Shown here: piece by piece, positions 26,237 through 34,547 of the stretch
How positions within the stretch are numbered: the first letter of the stretch is position 1
Layout of the letters: the number at the start of each line of letters is the position of its first letter
Source of the DNA: Prevotella sp.
GTDB lineage: Bacteria; Bacteroidota; Bacteroidia; Bacteroidales; Bacteroidaceae
DNA: 64,000 nucleotides
Reading direction: 5' to 3'
Assembly (NCBI GenBank): GCA_022773825.1
Contig: JALFOF010000084.1
Location: forward strand, 1-64,000
Notes under the pieces: model-generated
Told to the model about the DNA's origin: nothing
Databases searched by the model: none
Seen by the model: the letters and a program-made list of their open reading frames with translations, nothing else
Made by a program: the position numbers and the translations under genes

Positions 26237-27808
26237 CTAAATATCTGAATCCTGTTTCATGTCGATGAATTCGCCTTTGCTGCTGTGGAACCTGTATTCA
26301 AGAAACGCTAACTCTTGGGAAGGAACAATGCTGATACCGAAGCCGTATTTGAATTGCCATCGGCGTTTCATGCTTATAATTCCTTTGTTAATATATGCGG
26401 CAACAAAGGGGTGGAGGTATAGCGTGAAACGCTTTTCGCCAACCTTGTTCACCAGATAATCTATCTTCTGTTCAAGCACATCGGTAAAGAGTATGCTCGG
26501 TTTTATGGTTCCTTCGCCGAAGCAAGTGGGGCAGGTCTCCTCCACACGTATATCCATTGCAGGGCGGACACGTTGGCGTGTAATCTGCATCAAGCCGAAT
26601 TTAGACAGCGGTAGGATGTTGTGGCGGGCACGGTCTTTCTGCATATTCTTGCACATCCTTTCGTAAAGCAGCTGCCGGTCTTCCGCGAGGTTCATGTCAA
26701 TGAAGTCAACTATGATTATGCCACCCATGTCCCTTAGGCGCAATTGCCTTGCCAACTCATCGGCAGCACCAAGGTTTACGTCCAGAGCATTTGCCTCCTG
26801 ACCGTTGACTCCCCTTGCCCTGTTGCCGCTGTTTACATCAACTACGTGCATTGCCTCCGTGTGTTCGATGATGAGGTATGCGCCATGCTTGTAGTTTACG
26901 GTCTTTCCGAACCCTGATTTTAATTGCTTTGTGACGTTGAAGTTGTCGAAGATAGGCACTTTGCCCGTATATAGCTTAACGATACCGATGCGCTCTGGGG
27001 CTATTTGCTGCACGTATTGCCGCACTTCTTCGTACACGGCCTCATCGTTAATGTATATATTTTCGTATGTTGGGTTGAACAAGTCGCGCAGCAAAGCCAC
27101 TGCCCTGCTTGTCTCTTCAAACACAAGTTGTGGGTATTTTGTTGCCTTTTGCGTTTTTGCCAAAGCGTCTTCCCACCGTTTTATCAGTGTTTGCAGCTCA
27201 GCTTTCAGTTCTTCCATGCGCACACCTTCTGCCACTGTGCGCACTATTACGCCGTAGTTCTTGGGCTTGAACGACTGTATCAGTTGCTTTAGTCTTGCCC
27301 TTTCCTCGCCACTCTTTATCTTGGAGGAGACGTTTACCTTGTCGCCGAAAGGCATAAGCACAAGATATCGCCCTGCGAAAGATATCTCACAGGTGAGGCG
27401 TGGGCCTTTTGTTGATATGGGTTCTTTTACTACTTGTACGAGTACATTGTGCCCAACAGAGAGGTATGATGCTATGGAACCATCTTTCGGGAGGTCTGGT
27501 AGCCTTGATGCCTTGTTGAAGGGAAAGAGATTTCTGCGGTCACTCTCTACCTGTTTAAGATATTTCTCGTATGAAGAGTATTGCATACCAAGGTCAAGGT
27601 AATGCAGGAAGGCATCTTTTTCGTAACCCACGTCCACGAAGGAAGCGTTGAGTCCAGGCATGATTTTCTTGACCTTTGCCACATAAACATTACCGACAGA
27701 GAACGAAGCCTCACGAGGTTCATTCTGGTATTCCACCAGGTCTTTGTCCTCAAGCAATGCTATGGATATCTCTTTCTCTCTAACGTCGATTATTACTTCA
27801 CTTGTCAT
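26237..27808 (-). CDS. rng: Ribonuclease E/G family endoribonuclease
   Basis: 523 residues. An S1-type RNA-binding domain occupies about 20-110 (VGNVYVAKVKKIMPGLNASF, FVDVGYEKDAFLHY), followed by the RNase H-like catalytic domain with the metal-binding acids in VVDVNSGN and GGIIIVDFIDM and the Zn-link Cys pair in CPTCFGEG. It cleaves single-stranded RNA in rRNA maturation and mRNA decay; it lacks the long C-terminal scaffold of RNase E. I use ATG 27808 (MTSEVIIDV); the longer frame adds intergenic repeat-encoded residues. The HU and mS38-like genes lie upstream, a common Bacteroidales order. Confidence 0.95.
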   Translation of the reverse strand: MTSEVIIDVREKEISIALLEDKDLVEYQNEPREASFSVGNVYVAKVKKIMPGLNASFVDVGYEKDAFLHYLDLGMQYSSYEKYLKQVESDRRNLFPFNKASRLPDLPKDGSIASYLSVGHNVLVQVVKEPISTKGPRLTCEISFAGRYLVLMPFGDKVNVSSKIKSGEERARLKQLIQSFKPKNYGVIVRTVAEGVRMEELKAELQTLIKRWEDALAKTQKATKYPQLVFEETSRAVALLRDLFNPTYENIYINDEAVYEEVRQYVQQIAPERIGIVKLYTGKVPIFDNFNVTKQLKSGFGKTVNYKHGAYLIIEHTEAMHVVDVNSGNRARGVNGQEANALDVNLGAADELARQLRLRDMGGIIIVDFIDMNLAEDRQLLYERMCKNMQKDRARHNILPLSKFGLMQITRQRVRPAMDIRVEETCPTCFGEGTIKPSILFTDVLEQKIDYLVNKVGEKRFTLYLHPFVAAYINKGIISMKRRWQFKYGFGISIVPSQELAFLEYRFHSSKGEFIDMKQDSDI

Positions 27809-27948
27809 TATGTGGTGGTTTGGTGGTTTTTGTGGTTGTCTGCCTTGGCAGTCAAACCACTGGCAAAGCAATAGGGCAAGAGAGTCTTTGTAGAATCATC
27901 TCGCCCTATCCCTGAAAAGTTTTTACAGAAAAGAATTATAGCCAGAGC

Positions 27949-28038
27949 TTATTTGCTCTTATGGCGGTTCTTTCTCAGTCTTTTCTTACGCTTGTGGGTC
28001 GCCATTTTGTGGCCCTTTTTCTTTTTTCCGTTAGGCAT
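27949..28038 (-). CDS. Small basic mS38/AURKAIP1-like (COX24-domain) ribosomal protein
   Basis: A 29-codon frame begins MPNGKKKKGHKMATHKRKKR and ends LRKNRHKSK; 18 of 29 residues are Lys, Arg or His. It matches the tiny Bacteroidetes protein carrying the AURKAIP1/COX24 C-terminal signature, the same peptide that forms the core of mitochondrial ribosomal protein mS38 and actinobacterial bS22. Likely a small-subunit ribosome component. It lies between the HU and RNase G genes. Too short for usual gene finders. Confidence 0.85.
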   Translation of the reverse strand: MPNGKKKKGHKMATHKRKKRLRKNRHKSK

Positions 28039-28108
28039 AATCGTATTATTTTAATAATGTTATAGATATTTTTCTTCCTATTGGTAGCTTCTTTGAACTG
28101 TGCTATGT

Positions 28109-28405
28109 TTAATCCTGTGCAGTAATCTCTTCGCCCTTCATACGTTGTTGGAAACTCTTTGCTGGTTTGAAGCCAGGGAAGTTGTGGGCGGGAATAGTAA
28201 GAGTAGTGTTTTTTGAGATGTTTCGTGCAGTCTTTTCCGCGCGTTTTTTCACTACAAAAGTACCGAAACCTCTTAGGTAAACATTCTCTTCGTTACACAT
28301 AGCATCGCGAATTACCTTCATGAGGGCTTCTACAGTAACAGTGACATCCTTCTTTGCTACTCCTGTCGTAGCTGAAATTTCATTGATGATATCTGCCTTT
28401 GTCAT
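28109..28405 (-). CDS. HU/IHF family DNA-binding protein
   Basis: 98 residues, full length for the family. Typical N-terminal helices (MTKADIINEISATTGVAKKD), the FGTFVVKKRAEKTARN beta-arm start and the conserved PAHNFPGFKPAKSFQQRM end, where the Pro of the arm tip is retained. It is a nucleoid-associated protein that bends DNA. A short acidic tail (GEEITAQD) follows. Confidence 0.96.
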   Translation of the reverse strand: MTKADIINEISATTGVAKKDVTVTVEALMKVIRDAMCNEENVYLRGFGTFVVKKRAEKTARNISKNTTLTIPAHNFPGFKPAKSFQQRMKGEEITAQD

Positions 28406-28522
28406 TGTTGATTTTTGTGATTGTTATTCTTGTTTGTTCTTGTAAAACCTGTCTTTGTGCCGCAGTACCTACCGTATTTCTTTGTCGTTAGGGTGGGATA
28501 GCTGTTGCTTCAAAAGTGATTG

Positions 28523-28554
28523 CAAAGGTACAAAAAAAATATAACCTACGAAAA
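28523..28554 (-). promoter_or_regulatory. Promoter for the HU gene
   Basis: On the minus strand TACCTTTG (28530-28523), with a T-rich -33 (TTTT, 28554-28551) 20 bases upstream. This would give a leader of about 110 bases before the HU start at 28405. Confidence 0.5.
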
Positions 28555-28611
28555 TGTTTTGTCTTTTTTTTGCTTCTTTGGGCGTAAATTGTTGAAAATT
28601 AGGTGTAATAA

Positions 28612-29058
28612 TCAAGTGAATGTCATGGGTAGCAGTTCTTTTATGTTGTCTGCCACGACTATTTCGCTGCGTGATGCCATCAATATTCTTATTGGTTTGC
28701 CGTATCTTTTTTCACATTCTGCTATGGCTTGTCTGCACATTCCGCACGGTGTTACGGGTTCCTGGGTGTATTCTCCGTCTTTTTTTTTTGCCGCGAGTGC
28801 GAGGGTTACTATGGGGAGGTCAGGGAAAAGATTGTGTGCCGTGGCAATGGTGGACCGTTCCGCGCATATTCCTACGGGGTAGGAGGCGTTCTCTTGGTTT
28901 GCGCCTTTTACAATCTTTCCGTTCGCAAGCAGCACTGCTGCCCCCACACGGAAGTGGCTGTAGGGAGAGTATGAGAGGTTGGTAGCATCGCGTGCCGCAT
29001 CTATCAATATCGCATCCTCTTCCGTAAGTTCAGAAAGCGTTAGTCGTTTCATATTCAT
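28612..29058 (-). CDS. cdd: Cytidine deaminase
   Basis: 148 residues, homotetrameric class. The zinc site is CAERS (preceded by NASYPVGI) and PCGMCRQAIAE, giving the three-Cys pattern with the catalytic Glu. It deaminates cytidine and deoxycytidine to uridine forms in pyrimidine salvage. The start at 29058 is 18 bases after the beta-helix lipoprotein stop, so both are probably co-transcribed. Confidence 0.95.
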   Translation of the reverse strand: MNMKRLTLSELTEEDAILIDAARDATNLSYSPYSHFRVGAAVLLANGKIVKGANQENASYPVGICAERSTIATAHNLFPDLPIVTLALAAKKKDGEYTQEPVTPCGMCRQAIAECEKRYGKPIRILMASRSEIVVADNIKELLPMTFT

Positions 29059-29076
29059 TTCCCTTTCTGTCTTGAT

Positions 29077-30534
29077 TTATTCTTTGTCTGTTTCGTAACA
29101 CCCAATGTCGGGTTTCTCTTGGTTACGTGCCTTACCCCTCCTGTCTTCTGGCAGTGTTGTCTCTGGGTTTGCTGTGCCAATGGCTTGTGAACCCGCTTTT
29201 GGCGTAAAGTCGTAGAAGAAGAAATTGGTGTCGAAGAGCACAAAACTGTTGCGTCCTGTCGTCAGTGTGTCCTTGACATCCTCCATTATGCAGTCAGAGA
29301 ACATTGTGCTATCTTCCGTTGCTGGCATCGGTGTCCTTAGCAGGCAGTTCTCGAAGCGCACGTTGAGCACAGAGTCCAATGTTCCCCTTGACCAGTATAT
29401 TACGTCATCCTCATATCCCTTTATGATGCTATTCTTTACGCTCATGTTGAGTGGGAAGAAGCTGTCGCCTTTTGCATTGGCAAAGGTTAGGGCCGGCCCG
29501 CGGTTGGCATCGAAAGGGTAATACTGCGCTATTGTAGAGTTGTTGATGCTGACATTGCCACCAAGGAAGGCGAGACAGGAGTCCATGGCGTTGCTTATCT
29601 GCGTGTTTTCTATGCTGATGTTGCATCCCACCGCCTTTACTCCGCATCCTTTTAGGTTGTGGATGGTGGTGTTGCGTATTGCAAGTTTCTTGCGTTCATC
29701 GTTTAACGTGGTGTCGCACAGCACCGCCGTAGTGGCTCCATGCAGGTCTGTATATGCTATTTCGTTATCGAAGGACGTTCTCCGCAGAGTGATACCGCGC
29801 CACTGTCCCGGGTTGTTGTCGTATGTAAGGTTGCTCACCATGCGGTCCAGTCTGTCACATCTCAGTGTTATCTCACTGTCTTTCTCGCCCACTGCTTTCA
29901 GCGTTCCGTAAACGTTTATCCCCGCACCGTTATGGAAATACACTGTTGTGGCAGGTGCTATGGTCAGCGTGGCGTTTTCTTTCACCGTTATGTCGCCATA
30001 TACCACGACAGGCTTGCCGTGCAGATTGCTTATCGTTGTGTCCCTTTCCACTACGGGACTCCTCAGCAGGAAGGCGTCCCACGACCATGCCCTGAGGTTC
30101 ACTTGCTGCTTTACGCCGCTTTCAAGGGTGAAGACAAGATTGTCTGATACCAACTGTGGCAGTGTGTCAAGGTTGTTGGCGGAGGTCAGTTCCACGAACA
30201 CACGCAGCGAGTCGCCCTTCCTTAGTTCAAGGTCATTAGCTTGGTATCCTATGGTCTCGCTGAGGTAAGTGCCGTTCACGTTGACCCTGAAGCCTGTTTG
30301 GTTGCCGCTTTGCAGTCTTGCGCTCGTTATGCGAATGCCATCGCCAGAGTTATTGCGCACGAGCATCTGCTTGTGCGGTGACGGTACGGTAGAGAACACG
30401 GTGTCAAGGCTCAGCGTGTCAGTCTCAAAGCTGAGGATATTTGATGGCGATGTGCTGAACGAGTCATCGTCAGAACATGATGCCAGCGTAAGCAACAGGC
30501 TGGCACAAAGCGTTACTATGTATGATGTCTTCAT
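29077..30534 (-). CDS. Right-handed beta-helix lipoprotein
   Basis: 485 residues. Lipoprotein signal MKTSYIVTLCASLLLTLASC with the lipid-anchored Cys20 and an acidic SDDD next to it, which in Bacteroidetes favours export to the surface. Residues about 30-150 look like an Ig-like/beta domain (QMLVRNNSGDGIRITSARLQ), then a parallel beta-helix (repeating N.TI.. .....G V..A patterns, 170-420), ending with a choice-of-anchor-Q-like segment AGSQAIGTANPETTLPEDRRG. No polysaccharide-lyase catalytic residues stand out. The gene overlaps the end of tilS by 4 bases. Confidence 0.85.
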   Translation of the reverse strand: MKTSYIVTLCASLLLTLASCSDDDSFSTSPSNILSFETDTLSLDTVFSTVPSPHKQMLVRNNSGDGIRITSARLQSGNQTGFRVNVNGTYLSETIGYQANDLELRKGDSLRVFVELTSANNLDTLPQLVSDNLVFTLESGVKQQVNLRAWSWDAFLLRSPVVERDTTISNLHGKPVVVYGDITVKENATLTIAPATTVYFHNGAGINVYGTLKAVGEKDSEITLRCDRLDRMVSNLTYDNNPGQWRGITLRRTSFDNEIAYTDLHGATTAVLCDTTLNDERKKLAIRNTTIHNLKGCGVKAVGCNISIENTQISNAMDSCLAFLGGNVSINNSTIAQYYPFDANRGPALTFANAKGDSFFPLNMSVKNSIIKGYEDDVIYWSRGTLDSVLNVRFENCLLRTPMPATEDSTMFSDCIMEDVKDTLTTGRNSFVLFDTNFFFYDFTPKAGSQAIGTANPETTLPEDRRGKARNQEKPDIGCYETDKE

Positions 30535-31886
30535 TGAGTCAATGGTTTGTCAAAATAACGCAGTGTGAGGATTTTTATTGTGTTGTCCGTGCACGATGCC
30601 TTCTGCGAGGTTCGTTCCCCGATAAGCCATATTATGTTGCCGTCAGCATCCTCTACCACTAACTGCTTCTTCTTTTGGAAATAGCTTCGTTTTCTGTCTG
30701 TCAGGTAGTCGCTTATCAGCTTCTTTCCTTTCATGCCGAAGGGGCAGAAGCTGTCGCCCTGCATCGCCTTACGCACGGTAAGTGGGAACCGCACCTTGTC
30801 TGCGTCAAGCGTAGCGCACATTGTTTCCCTGCTCGGCGTGAAGTCGTCTGTGCGTTCTGTTGTCTCCACGCTTATGCGCGCTCCCACCTTATTATATATA
30901 TATACGCCGCTTTCGGGTATCGTGATGGACGGTAGGTCGTTGTCGTGGCTGTTGGGTTCTATGAGGAATGTCCCCCTGTCTGATGCAATGGTGTGCGTGG
31001 ACGATAGCCATACTCTGCCAGAAGGCGCACTGATGTTCTCGTATATCTGCCTTATCTGCTGAGGAGTGAAATCGTATTCTGTCAATATCTTGAACAAAGT
31101 CTGCTCTGGTGACGGCTGTGCGAGTATCTTCTCTGTGGTGAACGATATGCCGCCCCCTTCATTGTGCGATACACATTCCCTCACGCTTGCATCCACTGCG
31201 GCATCTATCACCTTCACAGCTTCCGCCACGTTACGTGCCGTGCGGTTTATGTTTTCCTTGGCGGCAGGGTTTATGCTTTCAAGCATTGGTATGAGAGTGA
31301 GGCGTATCTTGTTCCGCACAACGTCGTCCACGAGGTTGGAACTGTCTGTCACGTATGGTTGCGCAAGGACGGTGAGGTAGTCCGTTATCTCACTGCGGCT
31401 AAGACATAACAGTGGGCGTATTATGTGCCCATTGCGTGGCTTTATGCCCTCAAGGCCGTGTATGCCCGTACCTCGAATAATGTTCATTAGCACCGTCTCC
31501 ACGTTGTCATCGCTGTGGTGCGCCACTACGATGCTCTCCGCTCCGATGGCTATGCGCAGTTGCTCAAAATAAGTGTAGCGCAGTTGGCGCGCAGCCATTT
31601 CAATGCTCACCTTGTGAAGCTCGGAATAAGTCTTGGTGTCAAAGTGTGTAAGGTGCAGTGGCACGCCAAGTTTTTCGCACAGCTGTTTGCAGAAGTTCTC
31701 ATCGCGGTCGCTCTCCGCTCCTCTGAGGTGGAAATTGCAGTGCGCGCCGTGCACCGTGTACCCCAGTTGCAGCATTATCCGCAGTAGGCATACGGAGTCA
31801 GCACCGCCCGACAGCGCCACTATGTGTGTCGCGTCTTTGCCCAGTAGCCTGTGTTCCGCTATGTATTTCCTTACCTTGGAGAGCAT
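30531..31886 (-). CDS. tilS: tRNA(Ile)-lysidine synthetase
   Basis: 451 residues. The PP-loop is ALSGGADSVCLLRIM. The N-terminal ATP-pyrophosphatase core includes HCNFHLRGAESDRDE, HHSDDNVETVLMNIIRGTGI and GIKPRNGHIIRPLL, and TilS C-terminal domains follow (GMKGKKLISDYLTDRKRS). It changes C34 of tRNA-Ile(CAU) to lysidine so the tRNA reads AUA; essential in most bacteria. The next gene upstream, an RlmI-like methyltransferase, is separated by a 138-base hairpin repeat. Confidence 0.95.
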   Translation of the reverse strand: MLSKVRKYIAEHRLLGKDATHIVALSGGADSVCLLRIMLQLGYTVHGAHCNFHLRGAESDRDENFCKQLCEKLGVPLHLTHFDTKTYSELHKVSIEMAARQLRYTYFEQLRIAIGAESIVVAHHSDDNVETVLMNIIRGTGIHGLEGIKPRNGHIIRPLLCLSRSEITDYLTVLAQPYVTDSSNLVDDVVRNKIRLTLIPMLESINPAAKENINRTARNVAEAVKVIDAAVDASVRECVSHNEGGGISFTTEKILAQPSPEQTLFKILTEYDFTPQQIRQIYENISAPSGRVWLSSTHTIASDRGTFLIEPNSHDNDLPSITIPESGVYIYNKVGARISVETTERTDDFTPSRETMCATLDADKVRFPLTVRKAMQGDSFCPFGMKGKKLISDYLTDRKRSYFQKKKQLVVEDADGNIIWLIGERTSQKASCTDNTIKILTLRYFDKPLTQ

Positions 31887-31947
31887 TTTTGAGGTTGTAG
31901 GTTTGTGGGTTTAAGGTTTGAGTTCTTCTGGTTTTGGAGATAAGTTC

Positions 31948-32020
31948 AAGGTTATAGGTTGAAGAGAATTAGGTGTGGGCAAAGTGACCCACAACCAAAC
32001 ACCTTTCAACCTATAACCTT
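31948..32020. repeat. AGGTT-type intergenic hairpin (16-bp perfect outer stem)
   Basis: AAGGTTATAGGTTGAA (31948-31963) is exactly complementary to TTCAACCTATAACCTT (32005-32020), with further pairing inside (GTGGG/CCCAC) around GCAAAGTGACC. A second G/T-rich arm lies at 31890-31935. It sits 5 bases beyond the RlmI-like stop codon and may end or separate the transcripts. Good representative of the dispersed family. Confidence 0.85.
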
Positions 32021-32024
32021 TATT

Positions 32025-33200
32025 TCACTCCACATACAGCACTAATCCCTTGAGATATTCCCCCTCAGGGTGATAAATGTTTATGGGGTGGTCGGCAGGT
32101 TGGTGCAACTGGTGCAGTATGCGTACCTTCCTTCCTGACTGCGCCGCGGCGGTGAACACTGCATTGCGGAAATTGTCTTTTGTAACCACTTGCGAACACG
32201 AGAAGGTGAAGACTATGCCGCCTGGCTTTATCTTCGAGAAGGCTTTGGCGTTAAGCCTTGTGTAGCCCTTCAGCGCGTTGTGTAGCGCGCCACGGTGCTT
32301 TGCGAACGCTGGTGGGTCGAGTATTATGAGGTCGTAGTCGCCGCCAGCCTGTTCAAGATACTTGAAGGCATCCTCGCAGAAAGCCGCATGGCGCTTATCG
32401 TCAGGGAAGTTCAGTTCCACGTTGCGCGTTGTCAGTTCTATTGCCTTTGCCGAACTGTCCACGGAGTGTACCAGTTCCGCTCCTCCCCGCATGGCGTAGA
32501 AGGAGAAGCCCCCTGTGTAGCAGAACATATTGAGCACCTTCTTGCCTTGTGAGAACCTCTCAAGCAGCGCACGGTTCTCCCTCTGGTCTATGAAGAACCC
32601 CGTCTTCTGTCCCCGTAGCCAGTCCACATGGAATTTCAGTCCGTTTTCCAAAGCGACATTCTCCTCCGTGCCGCCATACAGGAAGCCATTCTCCTGCCCC
32701 AAATCCGCTTTGAAAGGCAGTGTCGTCTCGCTCTTGTAGTATATATGCTCTATGCGGTTGCCCATCACCTTCAGCAGTTCTGTGGCAATGGCTTTGCGGC
32801 ATACGTGCATTCCCACGCTGTGCGCCTGCATTACAGCCGTCTTGCCGTAGCAGTCTATCACGAGGCCGGGCAGGTTGTCGCCCTCGCCGTGTACAAGGCG
32901 GTAAGTGTCGTTGCTTGGGTTGTCTGCTATGCCGATGCTTGTGCGCACCTGCAAGGCTGCTGCGAGCCTCTTGTGCCAGAACGAGTCGTTTACGGGTTCA
33001 TCGCGGAATGTCAGTATGCGCACGGCTATGCTCCCTATTTGGTAGTGCCCGCGTCCGATGAATGTCCCGTCGTGGCTCATCACGTCCACCGTGTCGCCTT
33101 CGCCGATGCCATCGTCCATCCTCTGTATGGCACCAGAGAATACCCACGGATGAAAGCGTGCCATGCTTTCTTCTTTACCTCTTTTTAGATATATATTCAT
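32025..33200 (-). CDS. RlmI-like class I SAM-dependent rRNA methyltransferase
   Basis: 391 residues. An N-terminal PUA domain (about 1-75, FHPWVFSGAIQRMDDGIGEGD) and the RlmI middle domain precede a Rossmann methyltransferase (VLNMFCYTGGFSFYAMRGGA as SAM site, DLIILDPPAFAKHRGAL with the catalytic-site DPP, and VFTFSCSQVV). E. coli RlmI makes m5C1962 in 23S rRNA. The substrate here is inferred from family. Confidence 0.93.
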   Translation of the reverse strand: MNIYLKRGKEESMARFHPWVFSGAIQRMDDGIGEGDTVDVMSHDGTFIGRGHYQIGSIAVRILTFRDEPVNDSFWHKRLAAALQVRTSIGIADNPSNDTYRLVHGEGDNLPGLVIDCYGKTAVMQAHSVGMHVCRKAIATELLKVMGNRIEHIYYKSETTLPFKADLGQENGFLYGGTEENVALENGLKFHVDWLRGQKTGFFIDQRENRALLERFSQGKKVLNMFCYTGGFSFYAMRGGAELVHSVDSSAKAIELTTRNVELNFPDDKRHAAFCEDAFKYLEQAGGDYDLIILDPPAFAKHRGALHNALKGYTRLNAKAFSKIKPGGIVFTFSCSQVVTKDNFRNAVFTAAAQSGRKVRILHQLHQPADHPINIYHPEGEYLKGLVLYVE

Positions 33201-33201
33201 T

Positions 33202-33330
33202 CTTAGTGGTTTGGTGGTTTGGTGGTTTAGGTTTGGGGTTTTAGGTTTTAGGTTGTGGGGCTTTCGTATTTAACGAAGTGACCTTAAACCTAAAACAAGC
33301 ACAGTGCAACCAAAGACCCACAACCTATAA
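33202..33330. repeat. AGGTT-type intergenic hairpin
   Basis: G/T-rich left arm (GGTTTGGTGG and TTTTAGGTTTTAGG, 33209-33253) faces CCTTAAACCTAAAA (33282-33295) and CCCACAACC (33318-33326, partner GGTTGTGGG at 33251-33259). The loop holds TTAACGAAGTGACC, the same CGAAGTGACC motif seen in the hairpin near 54.78 kb. Confidence 0.7.
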
Positions 33331-33335
33331 CCTAT

Positions 33336-33974
33336 CTACATTGCTGTTTCCTCTTCCTGCACGACAACGAGGTTGTAGTCTCGTGTCTCTTTTAGCCGCA
33401 GATATTCCTTGTATAGCATCACGCACGCCCATGCGTCAGTGGCGGCATAGCCCTTCTGCTTGTCTGTCAGTATGTCGCTGTCCCAGTTACTGAGTTGCTC
33501 GCGCTTGGAAATCCTTTCGCCGAAGATGTTGGCATACAGCTTGGCGAGGCTCATGTCCTCTATGCCCAGCTCCGACATGTGCTCCTGCAACTCAAAGAAG
33601 CCGTTAGGCTTAAAGTCTCCCCGTTTGCGCAGGGCGGCAATGTCGTCGTGCCATGACAGTCCTATCTTCACCACGTCCGTAGTCTCCAGCAGTCGCACAA
33701 TAGCGGGGCACAGCCCAATTCTGTTCAGTCGAAACAGGAAGCACGTATCCTGAGTGCTGACTTGAAGCAGTGCTACCTTGTTCTGCCTGCCACGTTTGAA
33801 GATTGGTTTCGTCTCCGTGTCAAAGCCGAGGATGTCGGCACTCATCAGGTAGTCCACGGCTTTCTCTGCCTCTTCCGCGGTGAGTATCACAATAATCCTG
33901 CCGGGGAACAGCACCCTCGGCAGGTTAGGTATTTGCTTCTTGTCGTATTTAGAATAAATTGTTTTTGTTGGCAT
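33336..33974 (-). CDS. 3'-5' exonuclease (RNase D/WRN exonuclease family)
   Basis: 212 residues, a single DEDDy exonuclease domain: ILGFDTETKPIF (Exo I, D and E), VKIGLSWHDDIAAL (Exo II Asp) and GYAATDAWACVMLYKEYL (Exo III, with Tyr-like spacing). No HRDC domain. It could act on RNA 3' ends (RNase D) or DNA; the WRN-like small form is common in Bacteroidetes. It has its own promoter. Confidence 0.92.
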   Translation of the reverse strand: MPTKTIYSKYDKKQIPNLPRVLFPGRIIVILTAEEAEKAVDYLMSADILGFDTETKPIFKRGRQNKVALLQVSTQDTCFLFRLNRIGLCPAIVRLLETTDVVKIGLSWHDDIAALRKRGDFKPNGFFELQEHMSELGIEDMSLAKLYANIFGERISKREQLSNWDSDILTDKQKGYAATDAWACVMLYKEYLRLKETRDYNLVVVQEEETAM

Positions 33975-34032
33975 TATGTGAAAATTGCACTATTCATGTA
34001 CTGCCATACCGTCGGCAATACGTATTACCGTG

Positions 34033-34064
34033 CAAAGGTACGAAGAAAAACTGTAATAGCCAAA
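34033..34064 (-). promoter_or_regulatory. Promoter for the exonuclease gene
   Basis: On the minus strand TTTG (34064-34061), 20-base spacer, TACCTTTG (34040-34033). It is 59 bases before the exonuclease start. Confidence 0.75.
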
Positions 34065-34154
34065 TTCTTTCTTGTTTTTTTGCCACCATTATGCGGTATT
34101 GCCTGCGTGGTGGTTGCGCGCCAATTGTGCCGTCAGTCTGCAACAGAATGTCTG

Positions 34155-34242
34155 GTAATAGCTATGCTTTTACATTGTAATAGCTATGCTTTCACATTGC
34201 AATCGCTATGCTTTTATATTGTAATCGCTATGCTTTTACGTC
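34155..34242 (+). repeat. 22-bp repeat array, four tandem units
   Basis: Exact 22-base period at 34155, 34177, 34199 and 34221. The units are close variants of GTAATCGCTATGCTTTTAC plus three bases. It lies between two divergent promoters and outside both transcripts. Confidence 0.92.
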
Positions 34243-34457
34243 GCACCGCCTCGGTGACCCCTGAATTTAAGCGTAATAGTGAAAGCAGGAATTATGCGTT
34301 TCATGAATGTTGCGTGAATGCATGCTGCTCATTATCAAAAGGTTTTTACTTTCGTGTCCAACCATTATGACCGCGCCGCGGCGTTGTGGAAATGAGGTTT
34401 TCCGTGTGGTGGTCTTAGGCTAAATTATGGAATACTCCTAAATAATGCGTTGAAAAG

Positions 34458-34488
34458 TTTGCTTTCATTATTTTTTTTTGTAATTTTG
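34458..34488 (+). promoter_or_regulatory. Promoter of the PAP2/repeat/peptidase cluster
   Basis: TTTG (34458-34461), 19-base spacer ending in a T9 run, TAATTTTG (34481-34488), 59 bases before the PAP2 gene at 34548. Confidence 0.75.
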
Positions 34489-34547
34489 CAACTGGTAATA
34501 GTGAAAGATAACAAACAAAACGTAACTTTAAGTAGAAGAAGATAAAC

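Larger units (their letters stand above)
33975..34547. other. Gene-free stretch (573 bases) between divergent genes
   Basis: It holds two outward promoters (34033-34064 minus and 34458-34488 plus) and a four-unit 22-bp repeat array (34155-34242). The 210 bases from 34243 to 34450 show nothing I can identify. Confidence 0.7.

Noticed and set aside
34155-34242. 22-bp periodic array as a CRISPR
   Set aside because: Units abut with no spacers, and no cas gene is in the window.
34243-34450. Plus-strand frame near the PAP2 gene as a small gene
   Set aside because: It starts inside the antisense of the exonuclease gene, crosses the 22-bp repeats and shows no protein-like composition.
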